DNA of 64,000 bases from Nisaea denitrificans DSM 18348 (GTDB taxonomy: Bacteria; Pseudomonadota; Alphaproteobacteria; Thalassobaculales; Thalassobaculaceae). Shown one piece after another: positions 32,577 to 41,066 of the stretch (position 1 is its first letter; each line of letters starts with the position of its first letter). The translations under genes and the position numbers were made by a program. Under the pieces are notes generated by a model that was given only the letters and a program-made list of their open reading frames with translations, did not search any database and had not been told where the DNA came from. Location of the stretch: positions 185,384 through 249,383 of the forward strand of contig NZ_KE384531.1 in NCBI RefSeq assembly GCF_000426505.1. Direction: 5' to 3'.

Positions 32577-33884
32577 ATGCAAACAAACTTCACCCTCGCC
32601 CAGCTCGCCGATCCGGCGGTCAAGGAATCCGAAAGCATCCTGCGCAAGTGCGTGCATTGCGGGTTCTGTACCGCGACTTGTCCGACCTTCGTACTGCTTG
32701 GCGACGAGCTGGACAGTCCGCGCGGCCGGATCTACCTGATCAAGGATATGCTGGAGAACGACAAGCCGGCCAATGACGAGGTGGTCCGGCATGTCGACCG
32801 TTGTCTCTCCTGCCTCTCATGCATGACCACCTGTCCCTCCGGCGTGAACTACATGCATCTGGTCGATCATGCCCGCGCCCATATCGAGGAGACCTACAGC
32901 CGCCCCCTCATGGACCGCGCCTTGCGCTCCCTGCTGGCCTGGCTGCTGCCGTACCCGAACCGGTTTCGTTTCGCCCTGCTCGGGGCGGCAATGGCGCGTC
33001 CTTTCGCCGGGCTGTTTGGCGATGCCCTCGGTGGCCGGGTGAAGGCCATGCTGTCCCTCGCACCGAAACAGCTTCCCGCGCGCAGCCCGCTTGAAAAGCC
33101 GGGTACGCATGCTGCGGCGGGTCCGCGCAAGCTTCGGGTGGCGATGCTTGCCGGGTGCGCCCAGAAGGCGCTGGCGCCGTCGATCAACGATGCGACCATC
33201 CGCCTGCTGACCCGCCACAATGTCGAGGTGGTGGTGCCGAAGGATGCGGGCTGCTGCGGCGCGCTGACCCATCACATGGGGAAGGAAGAGGCGGCGATGG
33301 CCTCGGCCCGGGCGAACATCGATGCCTGGGTAGGATTGGAAGAGCAGGAAGGCGGTCTTGATGCCGTCATCATCAATGCTTCCGGTTGCGGCACCACGGT
33401 GAAGGACTACGGCTTTCTGCTACGCGAGGATAAGGCCTATGCGGAGAAGGCGGCGCGGATTGCTGCCAAGGCAAAGGATGTCACCGAGTTGCTTACAGAG
33501 CTGGATCTGCCGGAAAGCCTTGCCGGGGATGGGCTCCGGGTGACCTATCATTCCGCCTGCTCCATGCAGCACGGCCAGAAGATCAAGAGCCTGCCCCAGG
33601 CCCTGCTGCGCAAGGCGGGCTTTACGGTGAAGGATGTGCCGGAAGGGCATCTCTGTTGCGGTTCGGCTGGCACCTACAACATGCTGCAGCCGAAGATCGC
33701 CACCCGCCTGCGGGACCGCAAGCTGGCCAATATCGCAAAGACCGCGCCGGAAGTGATCGCGGCGGGCAATCTTGGCTGTATCACGCAGATCGCATCGGGC
33801 AGCGGCGTGCCGGTTGTGCACACGGTGGAGTTGCTCGACTGGGCAACCGGCGGGCCGAAACCGGAAGCGCTCGAAAACGTGTGA
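32577..33884 (+). CDS. glcF: Glycolate oxidase iron-sulfur subunit GlcF
   Basis: The protein has 435 residues. Two ferredoxin-type [4Fe-4S] sets, CVHCGFCTATCP (Cys25, 28, 31, 35) and CLSCLSCMTTCP (Cys76, 79, 82, 86), are followed by two CCG domains with DAGCCGALTHHMG and GHLCCGSAGTYN. This is the full GlcF layout. It carries electrons from the GlcD/GlcE flavins to the membrane quinone pool. A ribosome site GAGGGCGAG precedes ATG 32577. It ends the glc genes; a TPR protein follows 42 bases later. Confidence 0.94.
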   Translation: MQTNFTLAQLADPAVKESESILRKCVHCGFCTATCPTFVLLGDELDSPRGRIYLIKDMLENDKPANDEVVRHVDRCLSCLSCMTTCPSGVNYMHLVDHARAHIEETYSRPLMDRALRSLLAWLLPYPNRFRFALLGAAMARPFAGLFGDALGGRVKAMLSLAPKQLPARSPLEKPGTHAAAGPRKLRVAMLAGCAQKALAPSINDATIRLLTRHNVEVVVPKDAGCCGALTHHMGKEEAAMASARANIDAWVGLEEQEGGLDAVIINASGCGTTVKDYGFLLREDKAYAEKAARIAAKAKDVTELLTELDLPESLAGDGLRVTYHSACSMQHGQKIKSLPQALLRKAGFTVKDVPEGHLCCGSAGTYNMLQPKIATRLRDRKLANIAKTAPEVIAAGNLGCITQIASGSGVPVVHTVELLDWATGGPKPEALENV

Positions 33885-33926
33885 TCGGGGGCTTGGCGGG
33901 ACCGGATCGGGATCTACCTCAGAATT

Positions 33927-34478
33927 ATGCGGAGACTGATCCTCGCGGCTCTGTTCGCCATCTTCCTCTCCTCCCCGGTTTCGGCGGACCAGACCGACAC
34001 GCGGCTCGATCCGTTGTTCGCGGAACTCAAGGCGGCCGCTTCCATTACCGATGCCCTCTATGTCGAGCGTCAGATCTGGGCCATCTGGTCCCAGCACGGC
34101 TCGGATGCGGAAATAGATCTTCGCTTCCAGCGCGGCATATTACTGATGAATGCCGGGCGGCTGGAAGAAGCGGCCCGGATCTTTAGCACGATTGTTGAGA
34201 TAGATCCCGAGTTTTCCGAAGCCTGGAACAAGCGCGCGACCCTGCTCTATCTCATGGGAGACGTCGTGGGATCGGTACGCGATATCGAGCGCACGCTGGC
34301 TCTGGAGCCACGCCATTTTGGCGCGCTGTCCGGTCTTGGTCTGATCTATGAGCAGATTGAAAGCGCCGATGGTGCCATCAGGGCCTTCACCGCCGCGCTC
34401 GAAATCAACCCGCACATGCCATGGATCGTGGAGCGGCTGGAAGCGCTGGAGAAGCTGCGGGAAGGCGAGCCGCTCTAG
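33927..34478 (+). CDS. Exported TPR protein
   Basis: The 183-residue protein has a clear signal peptide (MRRLILAALFAIFLSSPVSA, cleavage after residue 20). Residues about 65-175 hold three tetratricopeptide units (GRLEEAARIFSTIVEIDPEFSEAWNKRA and relatives, with the usual small/large pattern and DPxF or EPRH turn). It should be a periplasmic scaffold. Being just behind glcF it may be transcribed with that operon, but similar small TPR proteins are common in alphaproteobacteria in many contexts. Its stop overlaps the convergent M48 gene stop by 4 bases. Confidence 0.85.
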   Translation: MRRLILAALFAIFLSSPVSADQTDTRLDPLFAELKAAASITDALYVERQIWAIWSQHGSDAEIDLRFQRGILLMNAGRLEEAARIFSTIVEIDPEFSEAWNKRATLLYLMGDVVGSVRDIERTLALEPRHFGALSGLGLIYEQIESADGAIRAFTAALEINPHMPWIVERLEALEKLREGEPL

Positions 34479-35533
34479 CTCGATTTGACGCAGATCTGTT
34501 TCAGGATCAGCCAGTCCGCCGGTGAAAGTGCCTGTTTGGTCCCCGTCCCGCGCTCCCGGAAATAATCGGCGCGTCCTTCGCTTTCGGGATGCGTGTTGAG
34601 ATAGTCGGGCAGGGTCTCGCCAAGCCCGCCCGACCTGGACAGCCGTTCGAAGAAAGCTGCGCCGCCGCTCGGGTCGAGATCGAGCTGGTTCAGCAGGTGC
34701 ACTGAATAGCGATCCGCCGCTTCTTCGTCCGAACGGGAAAAAGAAAGTGACAGGCTATTCTGGAACAACGTGTCGCCGAGGGAGGTTGGACCGGTTCCGA
34801 ACAGCAAGGTGGCGATTGCGCCGATCGCACTGTTCCGCATCCAGCGTTCAGTCAGGTCACGGTTCACCACATGGCCGATTTCGTGCGCGAGTACGGCTGA
34901 AAGCTCATTTGGGCTGCGCGCGTTGCGGATCAAGCCGCGCATCACGACAATGCGCCCGCCCGGAAGGGCGAAGGCGTTGCTCATCTTGTTGTCCAGAACA
35001 TCGATGAGGATCGGATGCGGGAAGTCGGAGACTGAGAGGAGTTGGTCCGTCAGGCTTTTGAGGATCTCGTTTGGGCGCCCGGCGGTGCAACGCTTGCCCA
35101 AAAATTTCTCCAGCGCCGCGAGCTCCGGCCGCTCTTCCACCTCGAAGGACCAGGGCACGATGCGTGCAAGAGTGTCGGTGATCGGCGGAACGAGGAAATA
35201 GATTGCCGCGACCACCGTGATCACGCCGACCGCAAGCACTCCGGCAACGCGTGCCGCCCGCAATCCTTCCTTCTTGCGATTGAGCAGATCGGGCGCATGC
35301 TGCCCGATCGCTTTGACAAGCTCCGGCTCTTCGATGATCAGGCGCGAGTCCTGATGTTTGCGATGGGTGAAGGCCAGATGGTCCGACGGTCGATAATCCC
35401 AGAGCCGGATCAAGTCCTCGTAGCGCCAGGCAAGATCACCCCGTTCGGTCGAGAAAGAGATGCCCTCCTGCCAGACTTCCGGCGTGATCTCGTAACGCTT
35501 GGCGGAGCTGCCGTCGAAAAAATGCGAACTCAT
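34475..35533 (-). CDS. M48 family membrane metallopeptidase
   Basis: The protein has 352 residues. A cytoplasmic N-terminal part (1-95) is followed by one membrane helix at about 97-117. The gluzincin motif HEIGH is at about 217-221, and the third zinc ligand Glu is in SRSDEEAADRY (about 265). The C-terminus has the NTHPESEGRADYF segment seen in Oma1/HtpX relatives. The catalytic domain should lie in the periplasm. Its start is 3 bases after the stop of the DUF898 gene, so the two proteins are made together. A quality-control or membrane-protein processing role is likely, with unknown target. Confidence 0.9.
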   Translation of the reverse strand: MSSHFFDGSSAKRYEITPEVWQEGISFSTERGDLAWRYEDLIRLWDYRPSDHLAFTHRKHQDSRLIIEEPELVKAIGQHAPDLLNRKKEGLRAARVAGVLAVGVITVVAAIYFLVPPITDTLARIVPWSFEVEERPELAALEKFLGKRCTAGRPNEILKSLTDQLLSVSDFPHPILIDVLDNKMSNAFALPGGRIVVMRGLIRNARSPNELSAVLAHEIGHVVNRDLTERWMRNSAIGAIATLLFGTGPTSLGDTLFQNSLSLSFSRSDEEAADRYSVHLLNQLDLDPSGGAAFFERLSRSGGLGETLPDYLNTHPESEGRADYFRERGTGTKQALSPADWLILKQICVKSS

Positions 35534-35536
35534 GAT

Positions 35537-36667
35537 CTATGCAATATCGAAGTCACCGAGAAATCCTTCACCCTTTGAATCGGTATCGAATTCGGCCTGT
35601 ACAAGCGCGTCCAAGTTCAGATTGCCGGTGATCGTCAAATGCTGTGCAAGGAAATGGCCCTTTCGGAGCCAAGCTATGGGCAAAAGGATCCATAGTGAGA
35701 GATAGGTGATCAGCCAGTTGCCGATATAGAGGCCGAAAACTTGGCGTATCGTTGGCTGAAAGCTGAAATGAGCTGCACCGAATGTGAGCCTGCTAGCGGC
35801 TTTTTTCCAGAACTGAATCTGGTAATTCAGGTAAGCGAGTGCCGAGCAGATCGCTCCTATCACAACAATCCCTACACTCTGCCAATGTATGGCTGCCGCG
35901 CTGTCGGAAGAGTCAAATTGAAAGCTAAATCTGATAGAAATTATTCCGCCGTCGATATCGACAAAAGCAAAGAGCACAATAAGAGGCATAAGCAGAAAGA
36001 GCAGATATGGTCGCCATAGTCCTTCTGTCGTGCCTGCAAACCAGAATTGCTGCCCGCCGAACTTGGTATGGTCCAATTTGTATTGAAGTAATTTGACATC
36101 CATCCAGGGTTTCATGATCCCGAATGTAATGAAAACCAGAAAATAGCACCCGAACGACTTCAGAGCGTACATATAGGCCGCCCCGTCGACAGATCCACGG
36201 ATGCCGCGCCAGTGTGTGCGATTGACGCGATAGCGATACGCAAGATAACGGGCGGCCGAATAGAGAAAGGCAATTCCGAGAACGCTGAGATAGGAAAGCA
36301 AGGCGAACAGGAAGCTGAATCCGATCTCCGGGTCGATGATGCGGGAGTTCACCCAGTTCGAAAAAATACCGTAGGGGAGCAGGATCAGCAGGAAGACTTT
36401 CAGGAAGCCGATGAAGATCTCGAGTCCGGTGCCTGTATATTCCAGCGGGCTGCCGTCGAAACGCATCCGTGGCCAGAGGGCGCGTCGCACGCGGGTAAGA
36501 GCCCAGAAGCGGTAGACGAAAAAGGTCAACACCATGAAGACGATGTTCACGATGTGAAGCATGAGGAGGCCGCCAACCCCGTTCCGGTCGAATTCCAGTT
36601 TGTGAGCCAGAATATCCTTTTCCCCGGCAATCCCGATGCTGCCCGCACCACTGCTTTCAAACGTCAT
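35537..36667 (-). CDS. DUF898 (YjgN family) integral membrane protein
   Basis: From ATG 36667 (GGGGA about 6 bases upstream) the protein has 376 residues. It has about seven or eight membrane helices and the DUF898 traits: FWALTRVRRALWPRMRFDGSPLEYTGTG at about 55-83, RYLAYRYRVNRTHWRGIRG, and a second FGIMKPWMDVKLLQYKLDHTKFGGQQFWFAGT copy. The function of the family is unknown. Coupling to an M48 peptidase gene is seen here and suggests a shared membrane process. The base composition is visibly less GC-rich than that of its neighbours. Confidence 0.88.
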   Translation of the reverse strand: MTFESSGAGSIGIAGEKDILAHKLEFDRNGVGGLLMLHIVNIVFMVLTFFVYRFWALTRVRRALWPRMRFDGSPLEYTGTGLEIFIGFLKVFLLILLPYGIFSNWVNSRIIDPEIGFSFLFALLSYLSVLGIAFLYSAARYLAYRYRVNRTHWRGIRGSVDGAAYMYALKSFGCYFLVFITFGIMKPWMDVKLLQYKLDHTKFGGQQFWFAGTTEGLWRPYLLFLLMPLIVLFAFVDIDGGIISIRFSFQFDSSDSAAAIHWQSVGIVVIGAICSALAYLNYQIQFWKKAASRLTFGAAHFSFQPTIRQVFGLYIGNWLITYLSLWILLPIAWLRKGHFLAQHLTITGNLNLDALVQAEFDTDSKGEGFLGDFDIA

Positions 36668-36854
36668 CAATGTCCCCAAATCACGTAGACGTTGTACTTT
36701 GAATTATTGTCGTATCCTGAGATGCAATCTGTGTCACCTGCGGGTTCCCAAAAATTGCTGCGCCCTATAATCGACTCGCTCCGCCTTGTCTGGGCGCGCG
36801 TCCGGTTGTATCGCTAGGCGTTCGCCACAAGATCCTCCCGAAAGGCCCGCTCCC

Positions 36855-38183
36855 ATGTCCTCTTACGATCTGATCATCAAGAACGGTACCGTCGCCACGC
36901 CTGGCGCGATTGAGGCGATGGATGTCGCGGTGAAGGACGGCAAGATTGCCGGGCTGGGGTGCTTCGATGCGGGATCGGCGGCCGAGGTGTTCGATGCCAC
37001 GGGCCTGCATGTGCTGCCCGGCGTGATTGACACCCAGGTGCATTTCCGGGAGCCGGGTGCGGAGCACAAGGAAGACATCGCGCACGGCACCATGGCGGCG
37101 GCCATGGGGGGCGTGACGGCGATCTTCGAGATGCCGAACACCAACCCACTGACACTGACGCCGGAAACCCACGCGGACAAGATCGCCCGGGGCGAGGCTG
37201 GCGGCTGGGTCGATTTCGCCTTCTTCGTCGGCGGCTCGGCGGAGAATGTCGGCAAGCTGCATGAATACGAGAACCTGCCGGGCTGCCCCGGCATCAAGAT
37301 CTTCATGGGTTCCTCGACCGGCTCCCTGCTGGCGAAGGATGACGAGACCCTGGCGAAGATCCTCGCCGACGGCCACCGCCGCTTTGCCGTGCATGCCGAG
37401 GACGAATACCGGCTGGAGGAGCGTAAGCATATTGCCGAAAAAGAGGGCCATCCCCGCGTCCACAATATCTGGCGCGACGAGGAAACCGCTGTCCTGGCGA
37501 CTAACCGCATTCTGAAGCTCGCCCGTGCGGCTGGACGGCCCGTTCATATCCTGCATGTGACGACGGCGGAGGAGATGGACATCCTCGCCGCCAACAAGGA
37601 TATCGCCACCGTCGAGGTGACGCCGAACCATCTCACTCTGGCGGCGCCGGACTGCTACGAGGAACTCGGCTCGCTCGCCCAGATGAACCCGCCGGTGCGT
37701 GAGAAGCATCATCAGGACGCGCTCTGGCGCGCCATTGAGCAGGGTGTGGTCGACGTAATCGGCTCCGACCATGCGCCACACACGCTGGAGGAAAAGGCTA
37801 AGCCCTATCCGCAGACCCCGAGCGGAATGACCGGGGTACAGACGCTGCTGGTCAACATGCTGAACCATGTGAACGAGGGACGGCTGTCCCTGCGCCGCCT
37901 GGTCGAGCTGACCTCGGCCGGCCCGCAGCGGGTCTACAACATCGCCTGCAAGGGCCGGATCGCCAAAGGCTACGATGCAGACTTCGCCATCGTCGACCTG
38001 AAGGCAAAGCGCACCATCACGAACAACTGGATCGCCAGCAAATGCGGCTGGACGCCCTATGACGGCAAGAAAGTCACGGGCTGGGTGATGGCGACGCTGG
38101 TGCGCGGGAATGTCGTGATGCGCGAAGACGAGCTGGTCGGCAAGGCATCGGGCGCGCCGGTCAGGTTCGTCGAGACACTGTAA
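36855..38183 (+). CDS. Dihydroorotase-like amidohydrolase with Gln at a metal position
   Basis: From ATG 36855 the protein has 442 residues and the cyclic-amidohydrolase fold of class I dihydroorotases. The metal motif normally HxH reads DTQVHFREPG, so Gln61 replaces the first His while His63 is kept. The bridging Lys148 (GIKIFMGSS), His180 (FAVHAEDE), His234 (HILHVTTAEE) and the Asp of IGSDHAPHT are present. It would close or open a dihydropyrimidine ring in pyrimidine synthesis or related cyclic-amide chemistry. No other pyr gene is nearby. This may be the functional PyrC of a Q-variant clade or an enzyme with altered metal use. Confidence 0.88.
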   Translation: MSSYDLIIKNGTVATPGAIEAMDVAVKDGKIAGLGCFDAGSAAEVFDATGLHVLPGVIDTQVHFREPGAEHKEDIAHGTMAAAMGGVTAIFEMPNTNPLTLTPETHADKIARGEAGGWVDFAFFVGGSAENVGKLHEYENLPGCPGIKIFMGSSTGSLLAKDDETLAKILADGHRRFAVHAEDEYRLEERKHIAEKEGHPRVHNIWRDEETAVLATNRILKLARAAGRPVHILHVTTAEEMDILAANKDIATVEVTPNHLTLAAPDCYEELGSLAQMNPPVREKHHQDALWRAIEQGVVDVIGSDHAPHTLEEKAKPYPQTPSGMTGVQTLLVNMLNHVNEGRLSLRRLVELTSAGPQRVYNIACKGRIAKGYDADFAIVDLKAKRTITNNWIASKCGWTPYDGKKVTGWVMATLVRGNVVMREDELVGKASGAPVRFVETL

Positions 38184-38227
38184 GCTTTCGGAAGTGCTTT
38201 ACCTGACGGGGCGGTCTTTCCTGATTG

Positions 38228-38250
38228 GCACCGCTTACATCCCGCGGTGC
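38228..38250 (+). terminator. Hairpin after the amidohydrolase gene
   Basis: A perfect 7-bp inverted repeat, GCACCGC/GCGGTGC, with a 9-base loop lies 44 bases after the stop. No T-run follows, so its strength as a terminator is doubtful. Confidence 0.35.
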
Positions 38251-38340
38251 AGCATTGTCGACTGGGACTCGTCCTCCGATTTCTGCTAGGGAAAACCAAA
38301 GCCGTATACGCACGGCGCTGACAATGAGGGAGAAAGTCTC

Positions 38341-39507
38341 ATGACCGGATGTATCGTCGGCTGGTCCCATATGCCTTTTGGCAGGCATGAGGGCGAAGAT
38401 GTCGAGAGCATGATCGTCAAGGTTGCTTCGGAAGCTGTGGCTGATGCCGGTTTCGAGCCGAAAGACGTCGATGCCGTCTATCTCGGCCATTTCAATGGCG
38501 GCTTCTCGCCTCAGGACTTCACCGCGAGCCTGGTATTCCAGAGCTCCGACGATTTCCGCTTCAAGCCGGCGACCCGGGTCGAGAATGCCTGCGCGACCGG
38601 CAGTGCCGCCGTGCATCAGGGGCTGAACCTGATTGCCGCAAAGAAAGCGCGCGTCGTGCTTTGCGTCGGTGTTGAGCAGATGACCAAGCTGCCGGGCAAG
38701 CAGATCGGCGAAACGCTGCTGAAGGCGAGCTATCTGAAGGAAGAGGCCGGTATTGAAGGCGGTTTCGCCGGGGTCTTCGGTCAGATAGCCCAGGCTTATT
38801 ATCAGCGCCATGGCGACCAGTCCGACGCGCTTGCCATGATCGCGGCGAAGAACCATGCCAACGGCGTGCATAATCCCTATGCCCAGATGCGCAAGGATCT
38901 TGGCTACGAGTTTTGCCGGAACGAGTCCGAGAAGAACCCGTTTGTTGCAGGTCCCCTGAAGCGCACCGACTGCTCGCTGGTCTCCGATGGAGCGGCGGCA
39001 CTGGTGCTGACCGATGTCGAGACGGCGCTCGGCCGGGACAAGGCCATCGCCTTCCGGGCGGCGGCGCAGGTGAACGACTTCCTGCCGCTGTCCAAGCGCG
39101 ACATCGTCAAGTTCGAAGGCTGTGGCGAGGCCTGGCGGCAGGCGCTCGGCACCGCCGGGGTCGGTCTGGACGATCTCAGCTTCGTTGAGACCCATGACTG
39201 CTTCACCATCGCCGAGCTGATCGAGTACGAAGCGATGGGCCTGACGGCACCGGGCCAGGGTGCCCGTGCTGTCAAGGAAGGCTGGACCCACAAGGACGGC
39301 AAGCTTCCGGTCAATCCGTCCGGCGGCCTGAAGGCCAAGGGGCATCCGATCGGCGCCACCGGCGTTTCCATGCACGTCCTGACCTCCATGCAATTGCGCG
39401 GCGATGCCGGCGACATGCAGATCCAGGGCGCCAAGATGGGCGGTATCTTCAACATGGGCGGGGCCGCCGTGGCGAACTACGTCTCGATCCTCGAACCGCT
39501 GCGTTAA
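38341..39507 (+). CDS. Thiolase (SCP2/acetyl-CoA acetyltransferase-like)
   Basis: The 388-residue protein has the thiolase fold. The acyl-binding Cys84 is in ENACATGSAAVHQG. VETHDCFTIAELIEYEAMG gives the His/Cys region of SCP-x-like thiolases, and NPSGGLKAKGHPIGATG carries the catalytic His near residue 340. A C-terminal MGGAAVANYVSIL ends the second half. It should cleave or form a 3-oxoacyl-CoA. ATG 38341 follows AGGGAGA. A GNAT gene and acuI lie directly downstream on the same strand (9-base gap, then a 4-base overlap), so the three may form an operon for acyl-CoA metabolism. Confidence 0.88.
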   Translation: MTGCIVGWSHMPFGRHEGEDVESMIVKVASEAVADAGFEPKDVDAVYLGHFNGGFSPQDFTASLVFQSSDDFRFKPATRVENACATGSAAVHQGLNLIAAKKARVVLCVGVEQMTKLPGKQIGETLLKASYLKEEAGIEGGFAGVFGQIAQAYYQRHGDQSDALAMIAAKNHANGVHNPYAQMRKDLGYEFCRNESEKNPFVAGPLKRTDCSLVSDGAAALVLTDVETALGRDKAIAFRAAAQVNDFLPLSKRDIVKFEGCGEAWRQALGTAGVGLDDLSFVETHDCFTIAELIEYEAMGLTAPGQGARAVKEGWTHKDGKLPVNPSGGLKAKGHPIGATGVSMHVLTSMQLRGDAGDMQIQGAKMGGIFNMGGAAVANYVSILEPLR

Positions 39508-39516
39508 AGGCTATCA

Positions 39517-40056
39517 ATGACTGACGGTACCGGCGGCCCGTGCCGGCTGGCTCGCCCGGACGAGATCGAAATCGTCCGGGACATCCAGCGGGCGGCGGGC
39601 CGCATGTTTCTCGAGACACCCTATCCAGAAGCAGCCGGCGATCCGGTTGACGACGCGGAGACTTTGGCTGCGGCGCAGGATAATTGGTGGCTCTGGGTCG
39701 CGGTCGATGCTGATGACCGTCCGGTCGGTGCGGCGCACCTCAAGATATTGGGGGACGGGCTGCATCTTCGTGAACTGGACGTGCATCCGGACCATGCCGG
39801 CGCGCGCTTGGGCGCTGCAATCCTGAATGCGGTGGAGCGCTTCTTCGCCGGCAGGGGCATCCCATATATCAGCCTGACAACCTTCATCGATGTGCCGTGG
39901 AATGCGCCCTATTATGAGCGCATCGGTTTCGGCATCGTGGCACCGGACGAAATGGACGAGCCGCTTCGGCTCGCCTGGCAATCGGAAGTGGCGAATTTTC
40001 CGAGCGAAAAACGGGTGGCGATGCGAAAGCCATTCGGAGCAGGGGGGAACAGATGA
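39517..40056 (+). CDS. GNAT family N-acetyltransferase
   Basis: The 179-residue protein has one GNAT domain: LRELDVHPDHAGARLGAAILNAVERFFAGRG (about 86-116) includes the acetyl-CoA loop HAGARLG. FIDVPWNAPYYERIGFGIV is the typical YExxGF strand. The substrate is unknown. Its last codons overlap the acuI start as ATGA (40053-40056), so translation of the two is coupled, which is an odd pairing for an acetyltransferase and an acrylyl-CoA reductase. Confidence 0.85.
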   Translation: MTDGTGGPCRLARPDEIEIVRDIQRAAGRMFLETPYPEAAGDPVDDAETLAAAQDNWWLWVAVDADDRPVGAAHLKILGDGLHLRELDVHPDHAGARLGAAILNAVERFFAGRGIPYISLTTFIDVPWNAPYYERIGFGIVAPDEMDEPLRLAWQSEVANFPSEKRVAMRKPFGAGGNR

Positions 40057-41051
40057 GCGACACATTCAAAGCAGTGCTGCTGCGCGAGGCGGACAAAAAG
40101 GTTACGGCAGCGATCGAACAGGTGCCGATGGCGGATCTGCCAGACGGCGATGTGACGGTGCGCGTTTCCTACACCACGCTGAACTACAAGGACGGGATGG
40201 TGTTGAACGGGATCGGCCGGCTGGTGCGGACTTACCCGCATATTCCGGGTGTTGATTTCTCCGGCACCGTCGAGACTTCCGATCATCCTGACTTCAAGCC
40301 GGGCGACAAGGTCGTGCTGACCGGCTGGCGGGTTGGCGAGATGCATTGGGGTGGCTATGCCGAACTGGCGCGGGTGAAGGGCGACTGGCTGGTCAAGCTG
40401 CCGGACGGGTTCGGGCTCGACGACGCCATGGCAATCGGCACCGCCGGTTTCACCGCGATGCTTGCTGTGGACACGCTGGAACGGCATGGCCTGACGAAGG
40501 ATCAGGGCGATGTGCTGGTCACCGGGGCGGCCGGTGGCGTCGGCAGCGTTGCGACCGCGATCCTTTCCAATCTCGGCTACAGCGTTGCCGGATCGACCGG
40601 ACGACCGGATCAGGCGGATTACCTCCGCGACCTTGGCGTCTCCCAGGTGATCGACCGGGCCGAACTGGCGGAGGCGCCGTCACGTCCTCTGGCGGCCGAA
40701 CGGTTTGCCGGATGCATCGACAATGTCGCTGGCACCACGCTTTCGAACCTGCTGACCCAGATGAAATACGGCAGTGCTGTTGCCGCGGTCGGCCTTGCCG
40801 GCGGGAACGATCTGAACACCACCGTGCTGCCCTTCCTGCTGCGTGGCGTCAGCATCCTCGGCATCGACAGCGTGATGTGCCCGAAAGAGCGCAGGCTGCA
40901 GGTCTGGCAGCGGATCGCGAAGGAGCTTCCGATGCGGAAGCTGCATCACATGATCGAGCGCCACACGATGGAAGATCTGCCGGAACTCGGCAAGGCGATC
41001 CTCAAGGGCGCCGTCCGCGGCCGGACGGTAATTGAGATCGCCGGCGGCTGA
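40053..41051 (+). CDS. acuI: AcuI/YhdH-type acrylyl-CoA reductase (MDR oxidoreductase)
   Basis: The 332-residue medium-chain dehydrogenase/reductase has no structural or catalytic zinc ligands. The signature YTTLNYKDGMVLNGIGRLVRTYPHIPGVDFSG at about 32-63 and VVLTGWRVGEMHWGGYAELA at about 87-106 are characteristic of AcuI/YhdH. The NADPH fold has VTGAAGGVGSVA at about 153-164. AcuI reduces toxic acryloyl-CoA to propionyl-CoA, for example after DMSP cleavage or in 3-hydroxypropionate use. No DMSP lyase gene is visible in the window, but a DmdB-like ligase is 1.5 kb downstream. Confidence 0.9.
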   Translation: MSDTFKAVLLREADKKVTAAIEQVPMADLPDGDVTVRVSYTTLNYKDGMVLNGIGRLVRTYPHIPGVDFSGTVETSDHPDFKPGDKVVLTGWRVGEMHWGGYAELARVKGDWLVKLPDGFGLDDAMAIGTAGFTAMLAVDTLERHGLTKDQGDVLVTGAAGGVGSVATAILSNLGYSVAGSTGRPDQADYLRDLGVSQVIDRAELAEAPSRPLAAERFAGCIDNVAGTTLSNLLTQMKYGSAVAAVGLAGGNDLNTTVLPFLLRGVSILGIDSVMCPKERRLQVWQRIAKELPMRKLHHMIERHTMEDLPELGKAILKGAVRGRTVIEIAGG

Positions 41052-41066
41052 GGTCGGCGAGGAGCG

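Noticed and set aside
36765-37868. Long minus-strand frame opposite the dihydroorotase-like gene
   Set aside because: Shadow frame; the plus strand carries all amidohydrolase motifs.
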